Origin: Setomelanomma holmii
Taxonomy: Eukaryota > Ascomycota > Dothideomycetes > Pleosporales > Phaeosphaeriaceae
Assembly (NCBI GenBank): GCA_010015745.1
Contig: ML978212.1
Coordinates: 1-64,000, forward strand
Direction of reading: 5' to 3'
Length of the DNA stretch: 64,000 bases
Shown here: positions 22,124 through 33,949 of the stretch, piece after piece
How the letters are laid out: each line of letters begins with the position of its first letter
Numbering within the stretch: the stretch's first letter is position 1
Notes under the pieces: generated by a model
What the model was told of the DNA's origin: nothing
Seen by the model: only the letters and a program-made list of their open reading frames with translations
Databases searched by the model: none
Made by a program: the position numbers and the translations under genes

Positions 22124-22432
22124 ATCGCCTATGCCCTGCACCGTATCTGCATGTGCTAACAATGCATGGCAGATAGATTGTGATGACCGAAAATGGTTGA
22201 TGAGAAATGACTGTGTACGAAAACGTGACTCGGATCTGCTTCATTTCCCGCACGATCTAGGCTCTTCCAACAAGTAGTACCTTCACATGAATGATACCTA
22301 AGACCATTGCTATATCCCATGGTCTTTTTGCCATCTATGCATATGCCACATCTGATTCTGTGACTTTGTGAACGCCAAACGCCGCCCAATGCCGCTGAAA
22401 TCAACGTGATACTGCATTGCTCTCCGAAACGC
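22124..22432. other. Convergent intergenic region
   Basis: About 310 bp between the stop codons of malate dehydrogenase and Trs33; it holds both 3' ends. Nothing else seen. Confidence 0.5.
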
Positions 22433-23276
22433 TCAATTCTTGGCTCCCGCCGTCCGTATCTGAAACGTCGCGCCAGGCAACGCCGCAGACTCCGCCGTCA
22501 CCGTCGCCGTGATGCCTAGACTTGCCAAGCAGCCGCGTATCACACCGGCAGGAAAGTATAGAAACGGCTGCACTCTTGCGAGCGTATTTGCATCCCTTCC
22601 CAAGGCAACATCGCCTGTTTGCACGACTAACTGCGCCTGTATCGCCGCGTCGTATTTTTTGGTATCGAAGCTCATTTTTGACAATGGTTTGAAGGTATTG
22701 TCTGTGAGGACGTATATCCCGCGATGGTTTGTTTTTAGATTGTCGATTTGTTTGCGGAAGAGGAGGGTCCAGAGGTCTTTGCAGAGGAATTTTATGCAGT
22801 CGAGGGGTGTGGTGGGGCGGGGGGTGTCGCGGGAGAATCTGGGCGGGTGGCATGTTAGTAGTGATTGTAGAGGGTAATGACTGGAAGGAATTGTGGTGGT
22901 GTGTTTGGGAGGGATGAATTTACCGTTCGACAACACCCAATCCAACTCTATACCCCAAACTTTCTAACCTATGGAAGACAGCTTCTCTCGCTTCCTCCTC
23001 ATCTACTGTGACTGTCCCTCCTGCACCTCCAACTGGACCTCCAGCGCCTGTGCCTGCGACTGTACTTGACGCATCGTTGCTTGTCCCTGAGAGTCGATTT
23101 GCCTTGCTGGGTTGCAGCCATTCTTCTTCGCGGGCGGCGAGGTCGGCTGTTATGCGGTAGGCCATGGGCACGAGCTCGATGAGCAGGAGGTCGAGGCAGG
23201 AGACGTTGAGGAGGGAGAATGTGGGGTCTGTGTAGGTGGTTGTTTGGGTGGGTGTGTCGGGGGCTTGTGAGGACAT
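22433..23276 (-). CDS. TRS33: TRAPP complex subunit Trs33/TRAPPC6
   Basis: Two exons, 23276-22924 and 22838-22433, with an 85-nt intron; 252 aa. TRAPP complexes tether vesicles and act as Rab1/Ypt1 exchange factors at the ER-Golgi and in autophagy. The Bet3-like fold is seen in the start SLLNVSCLDLLLIELVPMA, then VFHRLESLGYRVGLGVVERF (spanning the intron), DCIKFLCKDLWTLLFRKQID and GIYVLTDNTF, typical for the TRAPPC6 branch. FPAGVIRGCLASLGI near the C-terminus is also characteristic. Between helices 1 and 2 is a low-complexity Gly/Thr/Ala insertion of about 35 residues, common in fungal Trs33. ATG 23276 is the only Met ahead of the fold. Confidence 0.93.
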
Positions 23277-23679
23277 GGTCGTGTGCGCTAAAGGTTGTGA
23301 CCTTCTTCTTTATGCTTTTGTGGGGATCGTATCTGTGATCTATTGAGAAACGCGACCGCCTTTGGGTGCGGTTTGGAGGCAGGCTTCAATGGACGAGGTC
23401 TGTGGGTTCTCGCAGATCTTAAGGAGCGTTGAAGTGAGATAGCATGTATTTTGGAGCTTGGTAAGTGCGGATCAGCGTGTAGGATACTCCAATTCAGATC
23501 GTAGTGGAGTGTGGTTTGGATTGGGGATGCACGCTTTCGAGCCGCGGTCGATCAATTCGCCAGGGTCCACGATGTCATGGCTTGGCGCGACGCGACCGTC
23601 TTTCACTGTCTAGCAAGCTCCTCACCTTCGTAATCATATTTTCGATATTACTGGAATGATTGACACCGGAGGTCTTGAA
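23277..23679. other. Intergenic region
   Basis: About 400 bp upstream of TRS33 and downstream of the DUF6594 pseudogene. No coding signal. Confidence 0.5.
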
Positions 23680-24598
23680 TTACAATGGTGCGCCGCCGCT
23701 TCCAATCTGCAAGAACACCACCAAAACGGCCGAGTATGCCGCAGCAGCTGCCAGGCTTTCAGACGGCCTCGCAACTGTCGTGAATGCTACCAACGCCAGG
23801 AACAGAACAATGAAGCCAGTGATCACACATAAGTGTTTCCACATGGTTTCGGTATACGCCAATACCCAGAGCGGAGCGATCAGCATGGCCATTCCAACAA
23901 CAGTAATCAGTGCAGCAATGAATCGGTCTATGCTCGCATCGAAGCTATAGTGCACTGTTCCTGGATGCGGCACACTGTGGTGAAGCGGCAGGTCTTTTAG
24001 TGTCTTTCTTCAGAGCCTTGACAGCCGGAACGTTGAGGACTTCTCCAGCAGCTGACGCAGTGGCGTAATCGAATTGGGCACCAGAGTCATGAGATCGGAC
24101 GATTTTCCAATATACGCGGTTTCTTTGCCCGTAATCGATTTGGCATGTTCAAATCCAGTTCAAGACGCTTCTGTAATTGCGCTTGGGCGCATGTGGTAGA
24201 GCGTGCAAGGTTGAGTGCTGAATAAGTAGCTCATCTAATCTGATCAGCTTGCAGTAAGACTGTGACATCAACTTCTCTTACTATATTCTCCAATTTTGAT
24301 CTGCAGCTTATCCAATAGCTCGGTTCGTGGGGACAGTTCATCCTCTCGGATTGAGTCATTGTGGATGCCTGCTGCATCTTGTCGAGCATGCAAGACGACT
24401 TCAAGCTGATCCAACACCGCTTCTAGAACAGCTATTTGGTCTTGAAGGCGGAGCAGAAGCCGTGCATTTATTGATCCAAAGCGACGGAAAATTGAAAAAA
24501 TCGCTGTCAGAGGCGAGGAAAGCTGAAAAGCCCCGGTAACCAATGTCTTTCCTGGGCTTCGGTCGTTTCAGTGTTGAGTGCGGAGAAATTGCGAACAT
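23680..24598 (-). pseudogene. DUF6594 membrane protein pseudogene
   Basis: Reading down the minus strand from ATG 24598, the pieces of a DUF6594 protein appear in order. They are GYRGFSAFLASDSDFF; RRFGSINARLLLRLQDQIA with a coiled-coil helix; IKIGEY, an intron (GTAAGA..TTAG), then NELLIQHSTLHALP; and the C-terminal membrane part DRFIAALITVVGMAMLIAPL with FIVLFLALVAFTTVARP and SAVLVVFLQIG. They fall in different frames. A shift is needed near 24495 after DSDFF and another near 24165 after SVLNW, and a TGA interrupts the frame at about 24017 (RLSRL-stop-RKTLKDLP). Three lesions make it non-functional. Intact members are common membrane proteins of unknown function in filamentous fungi. Confidence 0.85.
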
Positions 24599-26052
24599 GC
24601 TTGAAAGATCTCAGTCATGAAACAAAAGGTGCTGGCCAAAATGTGCATTCAGTCAGAGTTTCGACCTGCTGTAACAGATATAAGGCGCAGTCTAATTCGA
24701 AAAGAGGCTGTCGCATGACCTTTACGAGTAGGCTGAGCCAGCTGCAATGCGCCTCAATACGAACCGGAATACCAGAGCGCTCAAGCGAGCTGCTCAGCCT
24801 TGAAGCATTGGCTAAGGCAGATTTGATACTAATGGATGTAGAGATCATACCGTACGATCATAAAGTCATTGCAAAATATCTGCCTACTCTGCAAACCGCA
24901 TTGGAGCTCATAAACATCAACATCGACTTGAATGGAGGCACAATCGCCTACCATCACCGCTGTGGTTACTACTACACACTCACACTCGACGTTCAAGCAC
25001 GTGTGACTTTATGAAAATTGTCCAGAGATCAGCAAACCCACCTCCACTTGGCTCAGCAACTTCGATTGACAACTATCTCTATACAGTAGCTAGAAGGTAT
25101 GCAAACAAGGTCGCACCATTACCATGAATGACCTGCAGTATCAAAACGCGTTTCTCTAACCATGATTGATCACATTGATACTGGAAAAGCTCAACTGCAT
25201 AGCATCATCCGCTACGATGCTGCTGGTAGAGATCATTTGAGAGCCAGCATCAAGTCATCATGGGTCTGTGAGCGGAGTTATTCAGCACCATCAGCCTCAC
25301 TTAGGAGCCTATAAAACGCGCTTCACCACACTCTTCAGCATCTAATCAGCCACGCTGACGCCAGGGCATGCCCCCGTAGTTCGACGTTTGAGGTTATTAC
25401 CTCACGTATCTGCGCCTTCGTTCTTTCCCTCAAGTTTCAGCATCAAACTGGGCTTGTGTAGACTCTGCGGTCTTATTCTCTTTTGTCCTTGCTCTTGCAT
25501 TCTTTGGGCGACTTTCGATCATTTTTGAACGATGCGGCCCCAAGTGAACGTCGGTCCAGTCTTAGAGCCCAATACTGCTGGAAGTGGCCAGACCGAGACA
25601 GTGATGTCTTTGAGCGACTGTTCTGCGGCTTACCAACAATAGATATTGTTGCGCAAGCTGTATGCACACTTCTCATACAAAATCAACGTGGGTTACATGC
25701 ATATCGCTGACAAGTCAGACAGGAGCCGAGATTAAATGCGGGTCTGTTCTACGTAAAGCAACTAAGAAGGTGTGCTCGAGAAGGCAGTACGGCTGATTGA
25801 TGGGTGTTACGGTGACTGCCACATGAATGCGAGATACGATAGGCTCTTTTTGGCGTAGCCTTACCTCTAGATGCACACACTCTGCCTCACTTTTACTTTT
25901 TTCACTCAGCCTCGAACCACAGATACAAATGACTCTTCTCCGTACCTTGGCCACACGAGATCCTCCATCATCCCTTTTTTCTCGTTGTTTACATTGCAAA
26001 TAGCCCCAATAATTCATTCTGAACGTCAATTCCACCATTATACCTACCCTCC
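24599..26052. other. Gene-poor stretch
   Basis: About 1.45 kb. ORFs are short and lack motifs. A cctataaaacgcg TATA-like element at about 25310 is the only promoter-like signal. No repeat or RNA gene recognised. Confidence 0.45.
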
Positions 26053-26412
26053 ATGGCACCCGATGGCGACGCGCGTCCAAGCCGTCAGGCATACGCTCCT
26101 CCACCCGACGAGCCCATAACGTCTGATAGCGGACAAACAAAATGCCACCGAGATTGTGAGTCACTCGACTGGATATTTTATATAGGTCTGACAGGGCAGG
26201 TAGACGAGGACGAAGAGTGCGAAATAATGGACGATTCACCACGGTCAACCTTCTGGCTTTTGCCCAGCAAAGTATTGGACGAGGTGTGTGAAGCGTGTAG
26301 AGAGGAGTGGCTTGAAGAATGTGACGAGAGTGTAACAGTCAAGGATTGTGAACGGCTTCGTGAGAGTAAGGAGAAAGAAAAGGAGGAGTCGGGTAAAGTC
26401 TTGTGCCTTTGA
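26053..26412 (+). CDS. Doubtful small acidic ORF
   Basis: 119 codons from ATG 26053. The predicted product has a Pro-rich N-terminus and is acidic in the middle and rich in Glu/Lys at the end (RESKEKEKEES). It has five Cys, three of them in the span from VCEACREEWLEEC to DC. No family is recognised. It is listed because the frame is open and the composition is more protein-like than the surrounding ORFs. A GTAAAG donor-like site near the end could lead to a further exon. It may well be chance. Confidence 0.25.
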   Translation: MAPDGDARPSRQAYAPPPDEPITSDSGQTKCHRDCESLDWIFYIGLTGQVDEDEECEIMDDSPRSTFWLLPSKVLDEVCEACREEWLEECDESVTVKDCERLRESKEKEKEESGKVLCL

Positions 26413-27077
26413 TTTTACGACAAAGTATGTTTCAAAGACTGTTGGTACGTTAGTGTACCATTATTATTGCACACCACGTTTTCTGGATACCCTCTTGCTC
26501 GAGTCACACTCTATCTGCTCTTGGTTTTTAGCATCATTCCGAATGCGGCAACTGCATCCGGCGATTATTGTACGCCTTTGCCCTGTCATGCATGGCACAT
26601 TACTGTTCATGCCTGACAATGCACCAGCTGAAAGCCGTAGCGAATCAAAACCCACATCGCGACTCATGACATACCATTCTCCGTACAGGGAGACCATCTG
26701 CCGTTGGAACTCAGGCGGGTCGTACCTAAACTCATCCAAGATGATAAGAACGAATCCAGACCACATTATCAGACAAAACTTTCGACTTCTTCAAAACAGA
26801 GCCGCGATGGCAAGTGTCCTGCTCAAATTCTCTCTTGATGTCTCAAACCTTGGAAAATTTGGCCTGCGGATTAGCGTCCTCATGTGTCACGGTTTGGAGT
26901 CTCTCCTGCCTCACTGCGCAGTGGCACCTCACCTTGGGTGAGGTGAGACTGCCTTCTCTACACTAGCGCTGTTCACAGCCCCCAACCATATGTACTGGTC
27001 GTAGCTTCACACAATACAACCTCAGTTCAGTCCTTCAATTCTTCCCGCATGCGCACTGTTTACTACACCGCAATATC
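26413..27077. other. Gene-poor stretch
   Basis: About 665 bp with overlapping ORFs on both strands, none with a recognisable motif. Nothing supported. Confidence 0.4.
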
Positions 27078-27215
27078 ATGAAAGTACTTCAACAAAAAGT
27101 TCGACGTTTCGCTCGGGCTACAAAGTTCTACCGTTGCAACAGATGCGTCGCGGTCCTCAGCGATAAAGAAGAAGTAAACGCGCACATCTCCGTTTGCAAA
27201 GGTAGATCGTCGTAA
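27078..27215 (+). CDS. Possible 45-aa zinc-finger-like microprotein or exon
   Basis: A short ORF from ATG 27078 encodes a basic N-terminus (KVRRFARATKF) and then YRCNRC followed twelve residues later by HISVC. This is a C-x2-C-x12-H-x3-C arrangement resembling a C2HC/C2H2 zinc finger. A GTAGAT donor-like site follows the finger Cys and Lys, so it could be the first exon of a longer gene continuing into the charged ORFs at 27223-27487. Only the spacing of Cys and His supports it. Confidence 0.3.
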   Translation: MKVLQQKVRRFARATKFYRCNRCVAVLSDKEEVNAHISVCKGRSS

Positions 27216-27702
27216 GGCGATAGTGGAGGGTTATCGAAGCCGAAGACGCGAGAGTTGCGATCTGAGCGGAAGCACTCGACAAGAAACAAGTGATTCCAAA
27301 TGTAGCGACAAGATGGACACTACAAGTGGGAGAGGATTGGAAGCATCCACGCGGATCTTCAACAAAGCGACCGAAAAGAGTGCACAATTGGGAGTTGCTA
27401 TATGCTCCACCTCTCACAAGCCATACGAACCGTGTCAAAGGCGGCAAAACAGCTCTAAGGATGAATGATAACGTGCTCGATGAGTAGATCGTAATGCAGT
27501 TACTCGAAGTGGTCGAGAGTGGAGTGTTGAGAGCTTTTGCCTTGTAATCATACCACATCACGTGAGCTCATAATACCACCCAACTTCCCTTTTTAATTCC
27601 ATAGTCCTTCTAACGTTAGAACAAGACTCTGAAACACGCATTTCGATACCAGACTGACCATCATATATGCCTGTATCGCCGCTCCTCCTCGACTGACTCT
27701 CT

Positions 27703-27921
27703 ATGCCACTACATCCACATATCAATCACCCGGATCCTACCGCTGTCCCTCAAAGAATCGAGGAGAAAGAGCCCAGTGATGGAAGTCCTCTCATTGAAAA
27801 TGGACCACAAGGAAGTGGACAAACCAAGAACGATGGGAAAGTGAGACCACAGGAGTACAAAGCTGACGTTGAGGTTACGAAGGAAGTGCGGAACGGCGCC
27901 GAGATCGTGGTGGAGAAGTAG
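27703..27921 (+). CDS. Doubtful small hydrophilic ORF
   Basis: 72 codons from ATG 27703. The product would be hydrophilic, with a His/Pro-rich start, many Glu, Lys and Gly, and no Cys. It resembles small disordered fungal proteins, but no family is recognised and there is no independent support. It sits 200 bp from the 3' end of the convergent gene at 28125. Confidence 0.25.
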   Translation: MPLHPHINHPDPTAVPQRIEEKEPSDGSPLIENGPQGSGQTKNDGKVRPQEYKADVEVTKEVRNGAEIVVEK

Positions 27922-28124
27922 GCATGTTACGTGCTCCAGCAGAGTAGTGCTATGCTGATGCGCTGCGAGACGACGGCGAGACGTGGAGTATGGAGATGTA
28001 GCCTCCATGCGCCCAGTCGTACTTCAAACACGACCAACCACACAATCTAAATAACATCGAAGATGTCGCCAAAACACACGTTCAGTGACGTTTCTAGGTC
28101 CCCAACCATCCCACGTGCACGCAT

Positions 28125-29441
28125 TCATGCGTACTTATTCCACACATTCCCCAAACTCCTCACCCCCGCCATATGCTTACTCCCCACACTCCCCCTCCGC
28201 TTGACCTTAACCTTCTTCTCCAATCTCTTACAGCTCACATCCGCTTTCACCAGAATGAAACTCTGATCAAATGTATACCCGTTCGCATTCCCACACCGCT
28301 CCAGCGCAGGCGCAAGCGCAAGTTCGACTTTCCTCCCCTTCCCACCGCCGCCGCGGGAAACATTATACTCGTCGTCATCTTCATACACGTCTTCCATTTC
28401 GCTATCATAGAACCCGTAGCCAAAGAATTCGTCCTTCTTCCCGCCTGTGAAAGTTACGAAGCGATAATCTGCGCGTTGGCGCTTCATTTTCAAATCGAGT
28501 GCTACGCTTGCGCTGACGATTGTGTGGAGTTGTTCTTTGCCTTCTCTCAAACTCCGACTACTCCATGGGCGTAGTTTGCGTCGCAATCTGCTGCAGAAGC
28601 GCTTGATGCGCTTGAGCACGGGTGTTGCGTCGAATGTGGGGCGCCACTTGCCGTCCACCTGTGGGACGAGTAGATTTACGGTGTTCGAGCGCCAGTGGTG
28701 ATATGCCTCTGCTTCTTCTTCGTTCCTGACTGCTTTGCGTAGTGTGTCGTTTAGACCGCGGAGGTTTTTGTCGCCTAGTTTGCCGGCCCAGACGTATCCG
28801 CAGCCTTTTTGCCAATTGCTGAAGATCTTCTGTTGCAGTTTAGACCACACGTATGCCTGGACTAGCAGCGGTCGCTCAGCAGGATTCTTGAGGTATACGG
28901 CGTAGTTGTCAGTCAAGCTGCCAAATAGTTCCTTCGCGCGGTGCAGGTATGGTCGTTTACTGCTTGTTTTGATACGCCCGGAGAAATATTCTTCACTCCA
29001 TATGCGGATCTCGTAGCGCAGCGCGTGCAGCTCTTCGATAAGTGTGTGTTCCTCGTTGACATGGACAATCGAGTCGCGAGTTGGTATGCCGTGCGGTCCC
29101 ACGCTTTTGCGCTGCAATTCCTTGCGCAATGCGTCGCGCTCTCTCGTGACTTGGTAGAACCTCTGTACCAGATCCTCGTGGCTGCTTCCAGCTCTTACAT
29201 CTGGCCTGGAGGGACTCTTGGGTGGTACCAATGGGCTACCATTCACACCCAGCCGGTTCGGGCTAGGTGAGCTGCCCGTCGAGCCCTCGGAGCTCGTCTC
29301 TGCAGCCGTGACCTTGACATGTGGCGGTATATATTGTGTCTTCCTCCTACTTGTACTCCTGGGTATCAATTCCTCCTCATCCGACCATTCGGCATCCGCA
29401 TCACCAAACGGATTCGGATTCGTTTGCTGCATATCCGTCAT
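28125..29441 (-). CDS. Hypothetical protein with coiled coil
   Basis: 438 aa if it starts at the first ATG of the open frame (29441, MTDMQQTNPNPFG). The frame is open a little further upstream but has no ATG there, so an upstream exon is possible. The N-terminal 90 residues are acidic then Ser/Pro-rich and probably disordered. A coiled-coil segment (VQRFYQVTRERDALRKELQRK) comes next. The ordered region around IRIWSEEYFSGR, PYLHRAKELFGSL and AYVWSKLQQKIFSNWQKGCGYVW looks like a conserved helical domain of unknown function seen in dothideomycete hypotheticals. A region with FGYGFYDSEMEDVYEDDDEY precedes a basic C-terminus. The stop-free length and consistent composition make it very likely real. 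No function is proposed. Confidence 0.8.
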   Translation of the reverse strand: MTDMQQTNPNPFGDADAEWSDEEELIPRSTSRRKTQYIPPHVKVTAAETSSEGSTGSSPSPNRLGVNGSPLVPPKSPSRPDVRAGSSHEDLVQRFYQVTRERDALRKELQRKSVGPHGIPTRDSIVHVNEEHTLIEELHALRYEIRIWSEEYFSGRIKTSSKRPYLHRAKELFGSLTDNYAVYLKNPAERPLLVQAYVWSKLQQKIFSNWQKGCGYVWAGKLGDKNLRGLNDTLRKAVRNEEEAEAYHHWRSNTVNLLVPQVDGKWRPTFDATPVLKRIKRFCSRLRRKLRPWSSRSLREGKEQLHTIVSASVALDLKMKRQRADYRFVTFTGGKKDEFFGYGFYDSEMEDVYEDDDEYNVSRGGGGKGRKVELALAPALERCGNANGYTFDQSFILVKADVSCKRLEKKVKVKRRGSVGSKHMAGVRSLGNVWNKYA

Positions 29442-29480
29442 TGGTGACACGGTACTCGCAGACGGGATTTCGTCGTGCAC

Positions 29481-30496
29481 GACTTCGGCGGACGGGCAAG
29501 TAAGTTTGAGCGAGCGAAAGGTCGAATCGCGAATGTCTGTTCAGATACGGCTCAGTCAGCGCGCCATCGGTGGATGCCTTCGATCCGCATGTCAAAGCTG
29601 ACCTGGAGACAAAGTCGTCATCTCGACATATCTAATAGTCTTCTTTATCGAGCGGTGAAAGCACACCCTGGGTCTCCCTGCGGCTTCCCGATATCCTTCG
29701 TCTCTGGCGTAGGATACCCAGGCCGTCTCAGGTCAGCTCAGATCAGCTATGCGCCTGCGGGCAGCCTGAGCGCGGGGTGCCGAAGACACCACAAGGAAGC
29801 GCGGATATCTCTGAAGATGGTGGTAAATAGCGACATCATCTTGCAATGGATGGCAGCGAGGCTTTCAACCTGCCAATGCCAGCCTCGACGCACGGAATGA
29901 AGCCCCAGCGGTCCGCGAGCCACTCAGATCAGCGACGCGCAGGACGACATGCGAATCACGCCAGTGACGTGTGACGCCCGATAGGCGGCATGCATGTCGG
30001 GTCGGCGAAATATGCCATCCGCTGAATATGATTGGTTGCCTTTTCGACGTTTCCTTGCCTAGCGTGTGCTGTGTTAAGTTACTGCCATGCTTCGGCACGA
30101 TACACCCATGTACTTCAACCACGTTTATTGTTTGCTGTTGTGACTTGCAACAGTACGACAGCTCACATTGTGGTTACTGAGCTTGAAAGGGAATCGATCA
30201 GAGAAGTCGTTGGGGATGCGTAGTGGCATTGTAGATCATCGTGCGAGCCATGGTTCGCAGCTGCCACCATGCAAGTCATCCCTGTCATAATCCTCATGGC
30301 TTCAAGATGGCTGCTTATGTGGATCAACATTGCAGCAGTCTGGTAGAGCAGCTTCTGCTTGGCTAATCTGATGGGCCTTTGCTAGGTACAGTTACCCCGC
30401 TCGAACATTGCTACCCGATCCTTCACAAGTACCCAGAACTCAAGCGTTCATGCTGCCGTCTGTTAGCTACATTGTAATCTTAGTACAACAAATAAC
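29481..30496. other. Intergenic region
   Basis: About 1 kb between the 5' side of the coiled-coil gene and the 3' end of the aldehyde dehydrogenase. No supported ORF, repeat or RNA. Confidence 0.5.
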
Positions 30497-32092
30497 TTAC
30501 TTGATACTAATGGTCTTAGCCTCAAGGTAGTTCAACAAGCCTAGCTTGCCTCCCTCTCGGCCAATACCTGACTCCTTTGCACCACCAAACGGCGCATGGG
30601 GACTAAATACTTGGCTGGTGTTGATGTTGACATTACCAGCATCAATTTGCTTCGCCAGACGCAATGCACGGGGTATCGAAGCTGTGAAGATGCACGACGA
30701 CAGCCCGAAAGCCGTATCATTCGCCAACTTGATAGCCTCTTCTTCCGTCTTGAATGTCCGAATCGTAATGACCGGTCCAAAGATCTCCTCGCGATAGATA
30801 CGTGCGTCATCTTTAGGGTTGAGGAAGATGGTTGGCTCGACGTAGAAACCGCTTTCACCCTTGCGAACGCCGCCAGTGACAAGTTCTGCCTCGCTCTTGC
30901 CAATCTCTAGGAAGCCCATAACACGCTCGAATTGCTTGCCATCGACCAGTGGGCCCATGAACGTCTTTGCATCGGCTGGAGAACCGATGGCGTGGCTGAA
31001 TTGCTCGAAGCGCACCTTGAGCTGCTTGACGAACTCATCCGCGATATCCTCGTGGACGAAGGTGCGAGAAGCAGCGATGCATGCCTGGCCTGTGTTGAAG
31101 AGAAAGTTCTGGGAGTGGTGTTGCAGTGCATTCTCAATGTTCGCGTCAGGGAAGATCAGAGATGGCGATTTTCCGCCGAGTTCGAGAGTGACGCGCTTCA
31201 GGTTGCTATAAAAGTGTAAGTACATTGCTCCTGTTGCAGGTCGAGTCTTGAGTGGCTTCGACAACATACCTCTTGGCAGCCAATTCCTGGACCTTCTTAC
31301 CGGCGAAGACGGATCCAGTAAAGCTGATCTTATTAATGTCCATGTGACTGGCCAGTGCAGCTCCGACCTTGCCATCGCCTGTGACGATGTTGATCACGCC
31401 AGGCGGAAAGCCAGCCTCCTTCACCAGATCGCCGAACTGGAGCAGACCGATAGGTGACTTCTCCGAGCCCTTGTAGATGAAGGTACAGCCAGCGGCTACC
31501 GCTGCAGCAACTTTGAAGCCGAAGAAGATACCAGAGCCGTTCCACGCACCAATACCTGCGCACACACCCAGGGGGTCGTACTGAACGATTCGATAGATGC
31601 CATCCTCCTCTGGCCATTGCTCACCCGGGAGCTTGTCAGTCCAACCAGCATAGTACCTTTGACCTTCAGTAAGTCAAGCATTAATTTCCAGGGGGTTGCA
31701 CATACCTGAAGGTCTGGCTGACAAGCTTGTACACCCACGTGGCGACGCCAATTGGCTGACCCATGCTCTTTGATTCCCAGCTTACCAACATCGCCGCGTT
31801 CTTGTCAATCAGATCGGCGAATTTGTGCATCACATCACTGCGCTGTTGTGCAGTCCACTTTGACCACTCGCCCTTGAAGGCAGCGCGAGCCGCAGCTACT
31901 GCCTTGTCAACGTCGCCGCTGCTGGCAACTTGGATGCCGTCTGCAACAAGGGACTCATCGTGAGGAGAGTAGATCGAAAGAGTCTCGCCAGAGGTGCCAT
32001 CGACATACTAGATGACATTTAGCGGAGCTTTATGGTAGTGTGGATCAGGATGAACGTACTTCGTTATTGATGAAGAGCTGTTTCTGCACCAT
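30497..32092 (-). CDS. Aldehyde dehydrogenase (NAD(P)+)
   Basis: Four exons: 32092-32060, 32007-31706, 31656-31270 and 31205-30497, giving 476 aa, a typical ALDH length. It oxidises aldehydes to acids. Motifs: GIGAWNGSGIF (cofactor-side segment), VINIVTGDG, ISFTGSVFAGKKV, then LELGGKSPSLIF with the general-base Glu, and FNTGQACIAASRTFV with the catalytic Cys. EEIFGPVITI, INTSQVFSPHAPFGG and KESGIGREGG close the fold. There is no targeting peptide, so it is predicted cytosolic. It is closest in form to fungal aldA/betaine-aldehyde-type enzymes, but the substrate cannot be fixed from sequence. The first exon is only 11 codons. It is divergently transcribed from the Zn2Cys6 regulator 1.9 kb away. 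Confidence 0.93.
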
Positions 32093-33949
32093 GGTTGCGA
32101 TGCTACGTATCCCTGTTAGTCGTGCTTGCCAGAGATTGCAACTGTGACTGAAGCATGTAATCAACTTTCTATCTCACCATTTATACCTCTGCTTATCTTC
32201 CTCGTACATTTCAGGCGTACCTCTAGCTCCGTGCTATGTCCGGCCTGATTGGTCCGGACCCAACCATCAGGGACCCAAGTGTCACAAACGAGACAATGAG
32301 CGTCAGCAACCCCGCATCTTACTTGGTACAGCTCACTGCACTCGGTGCCCAGCCTCGCATTTGAGATCGTGAGGCTAGTCTTATTGGCTGGACAGCCTAT
32401 CGACTGATTCCTTCCAGGGACCAACTAATCGACGTGTTAAATAGTACTGATAGATCTGCCACTAGCCTGCTAGAGTATGCCGTTGATTAAGCTGCGAGCA
32501 TAGTTTTGGTGCTATATGGGATAGTGCTGGCGTAAGCAATTCGCGCGCCAAGACGCAGGGTTCAAGTACCATGACGAGGAGCAGCCCCATTGAGGCATGT
32601 CGGTCTTGCATTTGAGTTGGCGACATCCTCCTCTGCCAAGTGTATGCGGGGAGAACGTCCTGTCAGGAGATATAGCTGTGCTGCGCCGACTTGACATCCG
32701 CAATACACACTGTTTGCGCTGGAGAGATGAGTTGTGGTGCGAAATTCGCCACAATTGTAGCATGAGACTTGAGTAAGCTCGAATTCCCGTGAGTAATCTG
32801 AGACTCATCGGTCGATCCGATGCCAGCTGACATCTCCGACTTGATGTCTTGCGCAAAGCTATGCGCGGATAATACCTTCCAATACCGGGACAGAACAGGA
32901 TATGACGTTTGTGTACAATTTTCAGACAAAGAACCGAGCTGGAACGGCAATCCGTGGAAGATAAGTGAGTAACCAGCAGTGAAACGACATGGCGCAATGT
33001 ATGCCGGCCTATTCGGAGAATATTGCGCATCTTTGAGCCTCTCCTGGTCCGACTACCAGAAGCAACGGGTCGGACCGTTGTCTTGGGTTTCTTTCAGGGA
33101 AGTACTTTACACGAGATGCGAGTTTCGGAAAGTTCCAGGTGACCATACGCATAAAATACCGACGCCTCGTACTCCTCGTAGAGTGTCGTAGAGTGGAGAG
33201 AGGATGCGGCCAACTGCAAGCCTTGTGCTTCGTTTCAGCAAGTCGACACAGCGCATCCATGGTGCTTCTATGCATGTTGTTGCGCTTGTTGCAGTCGATC
33301 CGAGCTTGATGGTCATGAGCGGAAAGTAAATGGAAAAGTGCAGGCGATCTTATTGCAGTCTTCCATGCAGGGGCAGGAGGATCGTTGTCGAGATCATCTT
33401 GACCCTGGCATGCTCCGCAACCTGTACTTGAACTCGGCACAATCGTAGCTTGAGTGATGAAAACTCTGGGCAAAAGGTTACTATGAACAACTGAAGCATG
33501 TGTCAACCTTCTGCTATGAGTTTGGCATTGAGACAGATGGATGACGTGCCTCACAGACGCAAGCACATTGACCTTTTCTGGCTTACATACTTGCATCCCG
33601 CAGGGATATGATTGCTTTGTCAGGACAATAGCCTCGTCCACCGACGTGATTGTGCATATCGAGTCGGTATGCACCCGAAACATCCTTTTTGTTTGACCTT
33701 AGGTGTGCTGCCGGTCAATACCGTCTCCGTTCTTGGGTTTGTGAACAGGAGATATTGTCGACGTTGTGCAGATAGAAAGACCAAAAAGGTCTGCATCTGA
33801 AATCGCACCAACCCGAAAACAGCTAAAACTTTCACGTGCGGGGTGATAACGTCCAGCAACCGTCTTCGGCTTGGATTGTCCGCCGCGCTCCGATCAACAA
33901 TTTGCAACATCGCAAATTTACAAATAAGAGCTGTGTCGCAAGAGACGGG
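32093..33949. other. Divergent promoter region, ALDH and Zn2Cys6 gene
   Basis: About 1.86 kb between the two start codons. Two overlapping minus-strand ORFs (32512-33030 and 33009-33683) look like translated non-coding DNA, rich in Arg, Ser, His and Cys with no motif. No repeat recognised. Confidence 0.5.

Noticed and set aside
26348..26941. 197-codon plus-strand ORF
   Set aside because: Contains no conserved motif, overlaps an opposite-strand ORF of similar quality and its composition is unlike a globular protein.
33009..33683. 224-codon minus-strand ORF between ALDH and the regulator
   Set aside because: It overlaps another long ORF in a different frame, both without motifs and with non-protein-like composition.
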